This document shows positions 25,070 to 33,460 of a DNA stretch of 64,000 bases, in pieces. The notes under the pieces were generated by a model that saw nothing but the letters and a program-made list of their open reading frames with translations, was not told the origin of the DNA and searched no databases. Origin of the DNA: Sorangium cellulosum So ce56. GTDB lineage: Bacteria; Myxococcota_A; Polyangia; Polyangiales; Polyangiaceae. Position 1 is the first letter of the stretch; each line of letters starts with the position of its first letter. The translations under genes and the position numbers were made by a program. The stretch spans positions 8,873,001 to 8,937,000 of the forward strand of contig NC_010162.1 of the NCBI RefSeq assembly GCF_000067165.1. Reading direction: 5' to 3'.

Positions 25070-26218
25070 CTACGGCCGCGAGCGGACGCAGAGGACGTGC
25101 AGCGTGCTCTCCAGAGTAAAAGTTGCCGTGACTGAGGTCGCCTCGGCGGTGCCGGTGGCAAAGTCGAGCATCCAAGCCGAATTCGAGTCGGTGGCCTCGA
25201 GCGACGAGGTCCAGAAAATGATATGCCCGGATACCGCTGCTGGAAAGCTGGGAAAGGCGCTTTGGTCGATCCATGGACCATTTGGCTTTGAGTCGAAGAT
25301 GAGAGTATGCAGCTCCTTCAAACTGGGAACTCGAAAACCACCCCCATCCAATTGCAACCCTGCACACATCGAAGCGGCATCAGCGTAAGTTTGCTTGCTC
25401 GTTGCTCGCGTCCAAGTGAGGCCGGTGCCCAAGTCCCGCGCCAAGTCAGGTGTGAGCTCGTAGCGACTGCCGTCGCTGTCGGGGACCCCTCCCCCGCGAA
25501 CGCACCGCACCCTGTCCGGGCCCGCGCTGGTGGGCGATCGCACACGAAGGCCTCCATCACTGCCAAGGCGAAAGAGCCGCTCAGGGTTTCCCGACCAAAG
25601 TACAAGTTCACCGTCTATATCCGGAAAGGCCCCTGGGTCGAAGGAAGGAGGCTTTCTCTGTAGTTCGAGCAAACTGACCCCTTCAACTCGGGTGGGCAGT
25701 CGCCAATCACAGTGCCCGCCCAGGCTGAGTTCAGCGCAATATTCCGCCGCATCCTCATCTGTGAGTGAAACCGACGCTAGTTGCCGCTGCCAGTCGAGTC
25801 CGGTGATCTCGTCGTGGGTGACCTCCTCGTCCACCCGATATTGAACGGAATGGTCTTCCCCGGTCGAGCCGGGCATCGGCCACCGCGCCACCTGGAAGAG
25901 AGCAGGATCGGAGGAGGAGCAGTTCTCGGTGCCGTCGTTCTCGGTGCCGTCGTTCTCGGTGCCGTCGTTCTCGGTGCCGTCGTTCTCGGTGCCGTCGTTC
26001 TCGGTGCCGTCGTTCTCGGTGCCGTCGTTCTCGGTGCCGTCAGGGCTCTCGGGTGAGGTCGGATCCTGGTCGGCACTGCAATTCTCCCCGCAGATCTTCG
26101 GCGAACTCGCCTCAGACGAGTTGTCACAGCCCACGAGTGTGAACCCCAAGAAAAGGAAAGGGGCGAAGATCGACCGCCCCTGCCCTCGCCTTCTCTTCTT
26201 CTCATCAACGGATGGCAT
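25070..26218 (-). CDS. DUF1566-type lipoprotein with TENDG repeat linker
   Basis: 382 residues from ATG 26218; in-frame ATGs at 26236 and 26248 are alternatives and none has a clear ribosome site. A basic N-region leads to a lipobox ending LVGC (Cys31). The linker consists of eight GTEND-like pentapeptides encoded by a 15-bp tandem repeat. Two DUF1566 (Lcl C-terminal-like) domains follow: one with TGLDWQRQL and HCDWRLPTRVEG, the other with TGLTWTRATSK and FRVPSLKELHTLI, ending VLCVRSRP. Such domains occur in exported surface or adhesin proteins with C-type-lectin-like folds. Likely outer-membrane exposed; the ligand is unknown. Codon use is slightly less GC-rich than the neighbours. Confidence 0.75.
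   Translation of the reverse strand: MPSVDEKKRRRGQGRSIFAPFLFLGFTLVGCDNSSEASSPKICGENCSADQDPTSPESPDGTENDGTENDGTENDGTENDGTENDGTENDGTENDGTENCSSSDPALFQVARWPMPGSTGEDHSVQYRVDEEVTHDEITGLDWQRQLASVSLTDEDAAEYCAELSLGGHCDWRLPTRVEGVSLLELQRKPPSFDPGAFPDIDGELVLWSGNPERLFRLGSDGGLRVRSPTSAGPDRVRCVRGGGVPDSDGSRYELTPDLARDLGTGLTWTRATSKQTYADAASMCAGLQLDGGGFRVPSLKELHTLIFDSKPNGPWIDQSAFPSFPAAVSGHIIFWTSSLEATDSNSAWMLDFATGTAEATSVTATFTLESTLHVLCVRSRP
25923..26042 (-). repeat. 15-bp coding tandem repeat (8 units)
   Basis: Eight units of TTCTCGGTGCCGTCG, identical except for the last base of the final unit, lie inside the DUF1566 lipoprotein. The near-perfect identity implies recent slippage or homogenisation; each unit change keeps the frame. 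Confidence 0.92.
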
Positions 26219-26307
26219 CAAGGTAGATTGAACCATTGTAAGGCGCATTCAAGTAGAAATCGACGCCGACTTCTCTGGCGGATAGCAAGAGCAAACGCGC
26301 TCCGCGA

Positions 26308-26401
26308 AGTCAAGACTCCCGGAGCCGTTCCTGACTCGTGCAGTCCGACTGTACGAGCTCATCGACAGGACGGGCCTTCTGCGATCAGGCAGGCCTTCCA
26401 C
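26308..26401 (+). repeat. Dispersed repeat, copy C (94 bp, truncated)
   Basis: Nearly identical to 8769-8862, including the 21-bp dyad around CAGTCCGACTG, but lacking the distal GTACAGCTGTAC block. It lies 90 bp upstream of the DUF1566 gene, pointing away from it. The 26402-26585 stretch beyond it shows no gene. Confidence 0.7.
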
Positions 26402-26585
26402 TCGTGAAGCGCGGCGATCCGACGCGGCGCCTCCGCGACGCGTCGGACGATGCGCTTTTCCCGGCCGAAGCCGACGCCGTCGGTTGGCCAGCCTCGGGTG
26501 CGGAGCCGGCGGGATGAAGATGGGGTCTCACCGTCGAGACCATTCCCCGTCGCAGAAATTGCGTGCGGCCGGTAGAAACGAGTGA

Positions 26586-26768
26586 TGGCTGCGCTTCGAT
26601 CGGATTTTCGAAGAATTGACGTCCGACGAGCAGGAGGCAATTTCCAATCGATTGGCGTGTGCGGTGGGCGAGCGCCTCCTGTCGCGAGACAACCATCCGC
26701 TGAAGCACAGAGAGCTGAAGTTCACAGGCGGAGCGTGGGCTGACTTCGAGCTCTTCTCGGTTCGCTGA
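26586..26768 (+). pseudogene. C-terminal fragment of an unidentified protein
   Basis: After an in-frame stop at 26583-26585 the plus strand reads WLRFDRIFEELTSDEQEAIS and ends HRELKFTGGAWADFELFSVR before a stop at 26766-26768. It has the amino-acid balance of a real protein C-terminus but no start; a TTG at 26616 is possible. Probably a truncated remnant. Confidence 0.33.
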
Positions 26769-26798
26769 GTCCAGCCACCTCGGCTGGGGTCGCGTGGG

Positions 26799-27761
26799 TC
26801 AGCTCAGGGCCGGGGTGAGCTTGGCCAGCTGTGCAACGCCCTCCTGGAGCGTGATCGCCCGCGTGCCGAAGCGTCCGGTGTAACTCGAGTCGTCCACGAG
26901 GTAAGGTTGTTCCCATTGGGGCAGCATCTCCACGATGCCGCCCACCGACCTGGAGAACAGGCCTGCCACGCGCAAGAGCCAGCGTTTGGCCACGATCGGG
27001 CGCACCGCCACGTGCATGGCATGGGCCACCGCTTGCACGAGCTCGCGCTGGCTCACGTGGATGACCGGCGCATGAAACACCCTGCCCTCCACGTCGTCGC
27101 CCGCGAACGCCAGCTTGATGAGGCCGTTCACCACGTCGTCGCGATGCGTGAAGGCGTGCGGCGCGTCGGGGTCGCCGATCAGCATCGGGCGCTTCCCGTT
27201 CTTGAGCCCGCGCAGGCCGTCGCGCGTGAGCAGGGCGCTTTTGAGATCGGGCCCCCAGAAGTCGCTGGCGCGGAAGATCACCGCGCGCAAGATGCCCCCG
27301 CGCTGCGCTGCCGTGTACAGGTCGGCGATCTGCATGCGGATCTTACCCTTCTCGGTCTCGGCCGCATGGCGCGTGTCAGGCGAGAGCGGGCCCTCGCGCA
27401 AGGTGTACAGGTAGAGCGCGTCGAGCAGCACCAGGCGCACACCGGCACGGCTCGCACCCTCGATCAGGCCACGGTGGAGCGGAGGCAAGGTCTCGGCCCA
27501 GACGTTGGCGTCGTAGGTGGCGGGATTGACCGCGGCGATCATGGCGTGCGCACCACGCGCGATCTCCGCGAGCGCCTCGCCATCGCGAGCGTCGACCGAA
27601 CGGTGCTCCACGCCCATGGGCATGGAAGCGGGCTTCGTGCGGCTGCACCACGTGACCCGGTGGCCATCTGCGGCCAGTTGCTCCACCAGGGGCGTGCCGA
27701 TCTGGCCAGCGCCGACCACCACGATGTGCCTGGGGCTCTCCGTTTCTCTGCGCTTCGACAT
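26799..27761 (-). CDS. NAD(P)-binding epimerase/dehydrogenase-like protein (extended SDR)
   Basis: 320 residues. ATG 27761 follows GGAGAGG. The N-terminus has a Rossmann motif (IVVVGAGQIGTPLVEQL), followed by an atypical SDR body with DALYLYTLREGPLSPDT in the active-site region and FRASDFWGPDL further on. This resembles NAD-dependent epimerase/dehydratase-like proteins that often act as reductases on small organic substrates. A Tyr-x-x-x-Lys signature is not clear, so catalysis is uncertain. It is divergent from a LysR regulator with 85 bp between starts, the classical arrangement in which the regulator controls its neighbour. Confidence 0.8.
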   Translation of the reverse strand: MSKRRETESPRHIVVVGAGQIGTPLVEQLAADGHRVTWCSRTKPASMPMGVEHRSVDARDGEALAEIARGAHAMIAAVNPATYDANVWAETLPPLHRGLIEGASRAGVRLVLLDALYLYTLREGPLSPDTRHAAETEKGKIRMQIADLYTAAQRGGILRAVIFRASDFWGPDLKSALLTRDGLRGLKNGKRPMLIGDPDAPHAFTHRDDVVNGLIKLAFAGDDVEGRVFHAPVIHVSQRELVQAVAHAMHVAVRPIVAKRWLLRVAGLFSRSVGGIVEMLPQWEQPYLVDDSSYTGRFGTRAITLQEGVAQLAKLTPALS

Positions 27762-27833
27762 GGGAACCTCTCCTCGGTCCTCAACATGTCCTGCCCTCGA
27801 GCATGCCGACAATCGATTCTCGGCCTATCATGT

Positions 27834-27848
27834 ATGCTTACAAAGCAT
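27834..27848. promoter_or_regulatory. ATGCTT-N3-AAGCAT dyad (candidate LysR site)
   Basis: A perfect 6+6 inverted repeat spans the last bases before, and the first two bases of, the LysR start codon at 27847. It lies in the 85-bp divergent promoter and includes T and A at a spacing typical of LysR boxes. Binding here would block its own translation start region and transcription, consistent with autoregulation. Confidence 0.45.
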
Positions 27849-28764
27849 GGATGCCCCCGTCGACCTCTTGCCTGCCCTGCTCGCCCTGCTCGAGACCGAG
27901 AGCGTCACGCTGGCCGCTCGCCGCATGCGCGTCGGCCAGCCCGCCATGAGTCGCACGCTCGAGAAGCTGCGCCAGGCCACGGGCGACGAGCTGCTCGTGC
28001 GCACGGGCAGAAAGCTCGTGCGCACCCGGCGGGCCAGCGAGATCTTGCCCGAGGTGCGCTCGCTCCTTTCGGGCGCCCAGCGCGTGCTCGGTCCACCCAG
28101 CGCGTTCGTTCCGCGCACGGCCCAGGGCGTGGTCACGTTCGCGCTCGGCGACGACATGCAGGCCGTCCTGGCGAGCCGTTTGCTGGAGCGCATGCGCGCG
28201 GCGGCGCCCGGGCTCGACATCCGCGTGCGTCCGCTGGTGCTCGAGAGCGCCCACGAGGCCGTGCGCGGCGTGGTCGATCTGGCGGTGATGCCCGACCTGC
28301 GGGGGCAGGTTCGCATTCCCATGCTCGACGAGCTGGTGATAAGCGCGCAGTACACGCGCCGCTTCGTCACGGTCACACGCAAGCGTAAGAAGCTCACGCT
28401 CGAAGCGTTCCTCGCGGCCGAGCACGCGCTGGTGTCGCCAGGCGGCGAAGAGGGCGGCTACGTCGACGACGCGCTGCGCGCCCTGGGCAAGCGCCGGCGC
28501 GTGGCGGTGACGGTGCCGGGCTTTCAGGCAGCCATCACGCTCGTGCGTGAGCTGGATCTGGTCGCCACGCTGCCCGACGACATCGTGCGCGTGCTCGCTC
28601 CCCGTCTGCACCGTCAGGCCTGTCCCGTGAGCACGCCCGAGCTGCCCATGTGCGTGGCCTGGGCCCGGCGCTTCAACCAGGACGCGCGTCACCGCTGGCT
28701 GCGCGAGCTGGTGAGCGAGGTGGTGCGCGAGCTCGGCCGCGGCTTTCCCGGGCGCGCGGAGTGA
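27847..28764 (+). CDS. LysR-family transcriptional regulator
   Basis: 305 residues from ATG 27847, the standard family length. The N-terminal winged helix-turn-helix reads LALLETESVTLAARRMRVGQPAMSRTLEKLR. The effector-binding domain follows from about residue 90 (GVVTFALGDDMQAVLASRLL) with two periplasmic-binding-protein-like lobes. Predicted to regulate the divergent SDR gene and itself; the inducer is unknown. The short 5' region carries a 15-bp dyad overlapping the start codon. The next gene, hrpA, starts 37 bp downstream but is likely transcribed from its own promoter as well. Confidence 0.88.
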   Translation: MDAPVDLLPALLALLETESVTLAARRMRVGQPAMSRTLEKLRQATGDELLVRTGRKLVRTRRASEILPEVRSLLSGAQRVLGPPSAFVPRTAQGVVTFALGDDMQAVLASRLLERMRAAAPGLDIRVRPLVLESAHEAVRGVVDLAVMPDLRGQVRIPMLDELVISAQYTRRFVTVTRKRKKLTLEAFLAAEHALVSPGGEEGGYVDDALRALGKRRRVAVTVPGFQAAITLVRELDLVATLPDDIVRVLAPRLHRQACPVSTPELPMCVAWARRFNQDARHRWLRELVSEVVRELGRGFPGRAE

Positions 28765-28801
28765 CGAGCGAGCGGCTTCGAACGGCGCCCCGCGGCGGGA
28801 G

Positions 28802-31800
28802 GTGCTACCCCCTCGCCCCACCGTGAGCCACCGCGTTCCGCAAGAGCAACCCCCCGCCCCGCCCTCCCCCGGCGGCCGGACCTCGTCCCCGCCCGCGTCG
28901 GGGGGCCCGGTCCGCTTTCCCGAGGAGCTGCCCATCTCGGCGCGGGTGCGCGACATCGCCCGGGCCATCGAGGCGCACCAGGTCGTGATCGTCGCGGGCG
29001 AGACCGGCTCGGGCAAGACCACGCAGCTGCCCAAGATCTGCCTGGCCATGGGCCGCGGCCTCTCCGCGCGGATCGGCGTCACGCAGCCGCGCCGCATCGC
29101 CGCCACCAGCGTCGCGGCCCGCGTCGCCAAGGAGCTCGGCGTCGAGCTCGGCAAGGAGGTCGGCTACAAGATCCGCTTCTCGGACAGGACGAGCCCGGCC
29201 ACCTACGTCAAGTACATGACCGACGGCATCGTCCTCGCCGAGATCCAGGGCGATCCGCGGCTCTCGGGCTACGACACGCTCATCATCGACGAGGCCCACG
29301 AGCGCAGCCTCAACATCGACTTCCTGCTCGGCTACCTCAAGCGCCTGCTGCCGAAGCGCCCGGATCTCCGCGTCATCGTCAGCTCCGCGACGCTCGAGAC
29401 CGACCGGTTCGCGGCCTACTTCGGCGGCGCCCCGGTCATCGAGGTCTCCGGCCGCACGTACCCCGTGGAGGTCATCCACCGCCGCCCGGAGAGCGGAGAG
29501 GCCGAGGTCGCCGACGCCGTCGCCGCCACGGTCGAGGAGATCACCTCGATCGATCCGCGCGGGGACATCCTCGTCTTCCTCCCGGGAGAGCGGGAGATCC
29601 ACGACACCATGGCGGAGCTCACGCGCCACGGCCTGCCGCACACCACGCTGCTGCCGCTCTACGGGCGGCTCCCTCAGAGCGACCAGCAGCGCGTGTTCCA
29701 GTCCTTGCCGGGGCGGCGGATCGTGCTCGCGACCAACGTCGCGGAGACGTCGCTCACCATCCCGGGCATCGTGTACGTCATCGACTCCGGGCTCGCCCGC
29801 GTCAACCGCTACAGCCCGCGCACGGGCGTCACCCAGCTCCAGATCGAGCCCATCTCGCGCGCGAGCGCCGATCAGCGCAAGGGGCGCGCGGGCCGCGTGC
29901 AGAGCGGCGTGTGCTTCCGGCTCTACGACGAGCAGGACGACAGGGCGCGGCCCGCGTACACCGATCCGGAGATCCTGCGCGTCGGCCTCTCGGGCGTCAT
30001 CCTCCAGATGAAGGCGCTCGGGCTCGGCGCGATCGAGGATTTCCCCTTCCTCGACGCGCCGTCGAAGCGCGCCGTGGACGAGGGCTACCGGGTCCTCGAG
30101 GAGCTCGGCGCGCTCGACGACGCGGGCGAGCTCACGGACATCGGCAGGAAGCTCGCGCGGCTGCCGCTCGACCCGCGGCTCGGCCGGATGGTCCTGGGCG
30201 GCGAGAGCGAGGGGGCGCTCGCCGAGGTGCTGATCATCGCCGCGGCGCTCGGCGTGCAGGATCCGCGGGAGCGGCCGCTCGCCGCCCAGAAGCAGGCCGA
30301 CGACGCGCACCGCAAATTCAAGGACGAGGCCTCCGATTTCGTGGGGCTGCTGAAGCTGTGGAGCTTCTACCAGGACGCGCAGGGCCGGCTGACCCAGAAC
30401 CAGCTCAGGAAGGCCTGCCGCGACCATTTCGTCTCGTACCTCCGCATGCGCGAGTGGGCCGACGTCCACCGGCAGATCAGCCGGATCACGAAGGAGATGG
30501 GGTTCTCGCCGAACGACGCGCCCGCGAAGGGCGACGCCATCCACCGCGCGCTCCTGCCCGGCCTGCTCAGCCGCATCGGCATGTGGAACCAGGAGAACAA
30601 GGTGTACCTGGGCGCCCGGCAGACGCGCTTCCAGCTCCACCCGTCGTCGGGCCTCGCGAAGAAGCCACCCGCGTGGATCATGGCCGCCGAGCTGGTCGAG
30701 ACGTCGCAGCTCTTCGCCCGGATGGCGGCGGCCCTCGATCCCGCGTGGATCGAGGCCGCGGCCGGGCCGCTCTGCAAGCGCAGCCACAGCGACCCGCACT
30801 GGGCCGCGAAGCCGGCGGCCGTGATGGCCCGGGAGCAGGTGACGCTGTACGGGCTGCCGATCGCGCGGGATCGACGGGTCGACTTCGGGGCGATCGACCC
30901 GAAGTCCGCGCGCCAGATCTTCCTCGTCCACGCGCTGGTCCGGCAGGAGTACGCGACGCGCGCGCCGTTCATGGAGGCGAACCGGCGGCTCTTCGAGGAG
31001 GTCAGCCGGCTGCGCGACAAGGCGAGGAGGAGCGAGATGCTGGCCGACGAGCACGCGCTCGAGCTCTTCTTCGACCGGCGCGTGCCCGAGGGCGTCTATA
31101 GCGGCAAGACGTTCGAGGCGTGGCGGAAGGAGGCCGAGGCGGAGGACCCGCGGGCGCTCCACCTGTCGCTCGCCGACGTCCTGCTCGACGAGGCCGCGGA
31201 CCTCACGCCCGAGCGCTTCCCCGATTCGCTCGACCTCTACGGCGCCGCCGTGCCGCTCTCCTACCGCTTCGATCCGGGCGAGGACGACGACGGCATCTCC
31301 CTCTCGCTGCCGCTCGTGCTCCTGCCGCAGGCCGATCCCGACGAGCTCGAGTGGATGATCCCCGGGTGGCACGCCGAGAAGATCGCGCAGCTGCTCGAGT
31401 CGCTGCCGAAATCGCTCCGCAAGGCGCTCGTCCCCCTCCGCGAGGTCGCCCGGGAGATCGCGGCGGAGCTACGGCCGTTCCAGGGCCCGCTGCGGCCGGC
31501 GCTCGCGCGCGCGGTCGAGGACCGCACCGCCGAGCGCGTGCCCGCCGACGCGTTCCGGCCCCAGGATCTGCCGCCGTACCTGCGCTTTTATTTCCGCGTG
31601 CTCGACGAGGACGGCCGTGTGATCGGCGAGGGGCGCGAGCTCCGGGAGCTCAAGGAGCGGCTGTCCGGCCGGGCGCGCGAGGCCTGGGCGAGGGTCGGCA
31701 AGGCGGGCCTGGAGCGGGACGGGCTCACGTCGTTCAGCGTCGAGGCGCTGCCCGAGCGCGTCCAGGTCGACGCCGGGCGCCACAAGGTGTTCGGCTACCC

Positions 31801-32593
31801 GGCGCTGATCGACGGGGAGACGTCCGTGTCGGTGCGCGTGCTCGCCTCGAGGGCCGCGGCGGCCGAGGCGACGCGCGCCGGGCTGCGGCGGCTCCTCTTG
31901 CTGCAGCTCGGGGGCAAGATGAGCCAGCTCGAGCAGCCGCTGCGGAGCGCCGTGGCCGTGAGCGGCCTCGGCGCCAAGGTGGCCCCGGGCGAGCCAGGCC
32001 TCGCCCGGCAGATCGCGCTGCGCGCGCTCGACGAGGCGTTCCAGCTCGGCGATCCCGGCGCCTTTCCGAGGACGAAGGCCGCGTTCCAGGCGCGCCTGGA
32101 CAAGGGCCGCGGGTCGCTGCAGGGCGTGCTCGGGAAGCTCGCGGGGCTGGCGCGGGAGATCGGCGTCGAGCTCGACCGCGTGCAGGCGATGCTCCGGTCG
32201 ATGACGGGCAAGCCGGGCGCGCCCCGGCCGGCGCTCGACGACGTGCGCACGCAGGTCGACTTCCTGCTGCCGGTCGGGCTCTTCTCGCGCGCCCCGATCG
32301 ACCGGCTCGCGCACCTGCCCCGGTACCTGCGCGCCGCGCAGATCCGGCTCGAGCGGCTGCCCAACGGGCCGCAGAAGGACCAGAGCAAGGCCGCGCAGGT
32401 GCTGCCGTTCTGGCAGGACTACCTCAAGCACCAGCAGGGGCTGCGCGACAAGGGGGTGCCCGCGGAAGAGCTGGAGTCGTTCCGCTGGCTGATCGAGGAG
32501 CTCAGGGTGTCGCTCTTCGCGCCCGAGCTGAAGGCGGCCGTCCCTGTCTCGCCGCAACGGCTCACGGAGCAGTGGAAGCGGCTGCTGGGATAG
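28802..32593 (+). CDS. hrpA: ATP-dependent RNA helicase HrpA
   Basis: 1263 residues from GTG 28802; GTG 28823 is equally possible, since GGGAGG at 28796-28801 suits neither well. DEAH-box motifs are all present: Walker A GETGSGKTT near residue 66, Walker B IIDEAHERS, motif III SSATLETD and motif VI QRKGRAGRV. The helicase-associated winged-helix/ratchet region and the long C-terminal HrpA-specific domain (DUF3418-type) follow, giving the full length expected. HrpA unwinds RNA and in other bacteria resolves stalled translation complexes. It is a housekeeping-style gene with strongly host-like codon use, unlike its neighbours. No operon partner is evident. Confidence 0.95.
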   Translation: MLPPRPTVSHRVPQEQPPAPPSPGGRTSSPPASGGPVRFPEELPISARVRDIARAIEAHQVVIVAGETGSGKTTQLPKICLAMGRGLSARIGVTQPRRIAATSVAARVAKELGVELGKEVGYKIRFSDRTSPATYVKYMTDGIVLAEIQGDPRLSGYDTLIIDEAHERSLNIDFLLGYLKRLLPKRPDLRVIVSSATLETDRFAAYFGGAPVIEVSGRTYPVEVIHRRPESGEAEVADAVAATVEEITSIDPRGDILVFLPGEREIHDTMAELTRHGLPHTTLLPLYGRLPQSDQQRVFQSLPGRRIVLATNVAETSLTIPGIVYVIDSGLARVNRYSPRTGVTQLQIEPISRASADQRKGRAGRVQSGVCFRLYDEQDDRARPAYTDPEILRVGLSGVILQMKALGLGAIEDFPFLDAPSKRAVDEGYRVLEELGALDDAGELTDIGRKLARLPLDPRLGRMVLGGESEGALAEVLIIAAALGVQDPRERPLAAQKQADDAHRKFKDEASDFVGLLKLWSFYQDAQGRLTQNQLRKACRDHFVSYLRMREWADVHRQISRITKEMGFSPNDAPAKGDAIHRALLPGLLSRIGMWNQENKVYLGARQTRFQLHPSSGLAKKPPAWIMAAELVETSQLFARMAAALDPAWIEAAAGPLCKRSHSDPHWAAKPAAVMAREQVTLYGLPIARDRRVDFGAIDPKSARQIFLVHALVRQEYATRAPFMEANRRLFEEVSRLRDKARRSEMLADEHALELFFDRRVPEGVYSGKTFEAWRKEAEAEDPRALHLSLADVLLDEAADLTPERFPDSLDLYGAAVPLSYRFDPGEDDDGISLSLPLVLLPQADPDELEWMIPGWHAEKIAQLLESLPKSLRKALVPLREVAREIAAELRPFQGPLRPALARAVEDRTAERVPADAFRPQDLPPYLRFYFRVLDEDGRVIGEGRELRELKERLSGRAREAWARVGKAGLERDGLTSFSVEALPERVQVDAGRHKVFGYPALIDGETSVSVRVLASRAAAAEATRAGLRRLLLLQLGGKMSQLEQPLRSAVAVSGLGAKVAPGEPGLARQIALRALDEAFQLGDPGAFPRTKAAFQARLDKGRGSLQGVLGKLAGLAREIGVELDRVQAMLRSMTGKPGAPRPALDDVRTQVDFLLPVGLFSRAPIDRLAHLPRYLRAAQIRLERLPNGPQKDQSKAAQVLPFWQDYLKHQQGLRDKGVPAEELESFRWLIEELRVSLFAPELKAAVPVSPQRLTEQWKRLLG

Positions 32594-33460
32594 CTGCGCG
32601 ATGAGCTCAAGCGCAAGCATCGGTGATGCGGCAATGCGCGCGGCTCGCGACCCGACCGCGCGCCTCAACCCCACAACGCCATATCGAGAAAATTGATTCA
32701 AATATCCAGGCAGTTTCGCCCCGGATCCAGAGAAATCGCTCAGGAATCAAGCGAATCGTGTTGCTCCGAATCGTACCCGCTCGGTGCGCACACGGCCAGG
32801 CTCGGCTTCCGGCTGCCGGCCCGTCCGACATCACGCGAATTTCCGTGCCGGTCGCCGGTGTTTTGAGCGCTCGAGGCCCTCAGCAGAGGAGATGTCGCGC
32901 CCACCTGCCGAAGCCACTCGAACGTCCGCACGACCGCGGGACGTACGATCGCGTGCGCGTCGCTCGACGCCCGCAACTCCACGGGGGAGCGCCCGAGCTC
33001 GTGTCGAAAGGAGCGAGTGAAGCTAGTCTCGCTGGCGAAATGGCTCTCGAGCGCGATGTCGAGGATTCGCATGTGGCGGTGAGCGGGAGAGGTCAAGAGC
33101 CCCGTAGGCTGTGGAGTGAACGCGGCCTCATCCTCGGATGCGACGAGGCGCTCACGCACAAGCGGAACAACGTCCGACCGGGGCGAAGGGAGGCGTCCAT
33201 GCCGAAACGACCTGCACTGACGACGCCGAGCGCCGCCGCTGCCGAGCCGAAGCCGACCAGCCGCGCAAAGAGAGCGCTCAAGCCCTTGACCTCAGGGCTG
33301 CCTCATCGTCGATGCATGGATAAGTTGTTGGTATAGCGTCGTTTTTCCAGGAGGGCCGGATCGCATAGAAGAATATTCTGTGAACCCAGGGCAGGTCCAG
33401 CAGTTGGGGCTTGACGTCTCCGAAACATTTCGGGCTTCCTTCTCTTGGGGAGATCGGCAC
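32594..33460. other. 867-bp intergenic region with regulator debris
   Basis: Contains the AraC-like remnant on the minus strand (listed). A minus-strand frame starting at 33281 has a hydrophobic start (MSALFARLVGFGSAAAALGV) but decays into Arg-rich sequence and is not called. 33300-33400 is AT-richer and probably holds the promoter of the M4-type gene, whose ribosome site GGGGAG lies at 33447-33452. Confidence 0.5.
32740..33159 (-). pseudogene. AraC-family DNA-binding domain remnant
   Basis: The middle of this frame reads ILDIALESHFASETSFTRSF then RHELGRSPVELR, the second helix-turn-helix of an AraC-family regulator (typically VAFESGFGDVSHFHRTFRRELGCSPVELR). The first helix-turn-helix and ligand domain are absent, and the sequence after VELRAS degenerates. 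Best read as a decayed regulator rather than a gene. Confidence 0.42.

Noticed and set aside
25923..26042. Possible CRISPR-like array
   Set aside because: The units are 15 bp with no spacers and encode a pentapeptide linker; no cas genes are present.
28805..31372. Minus-strand frame opposite hrpA
   Set aside because: Shadow of a confidently identified helicase gene.
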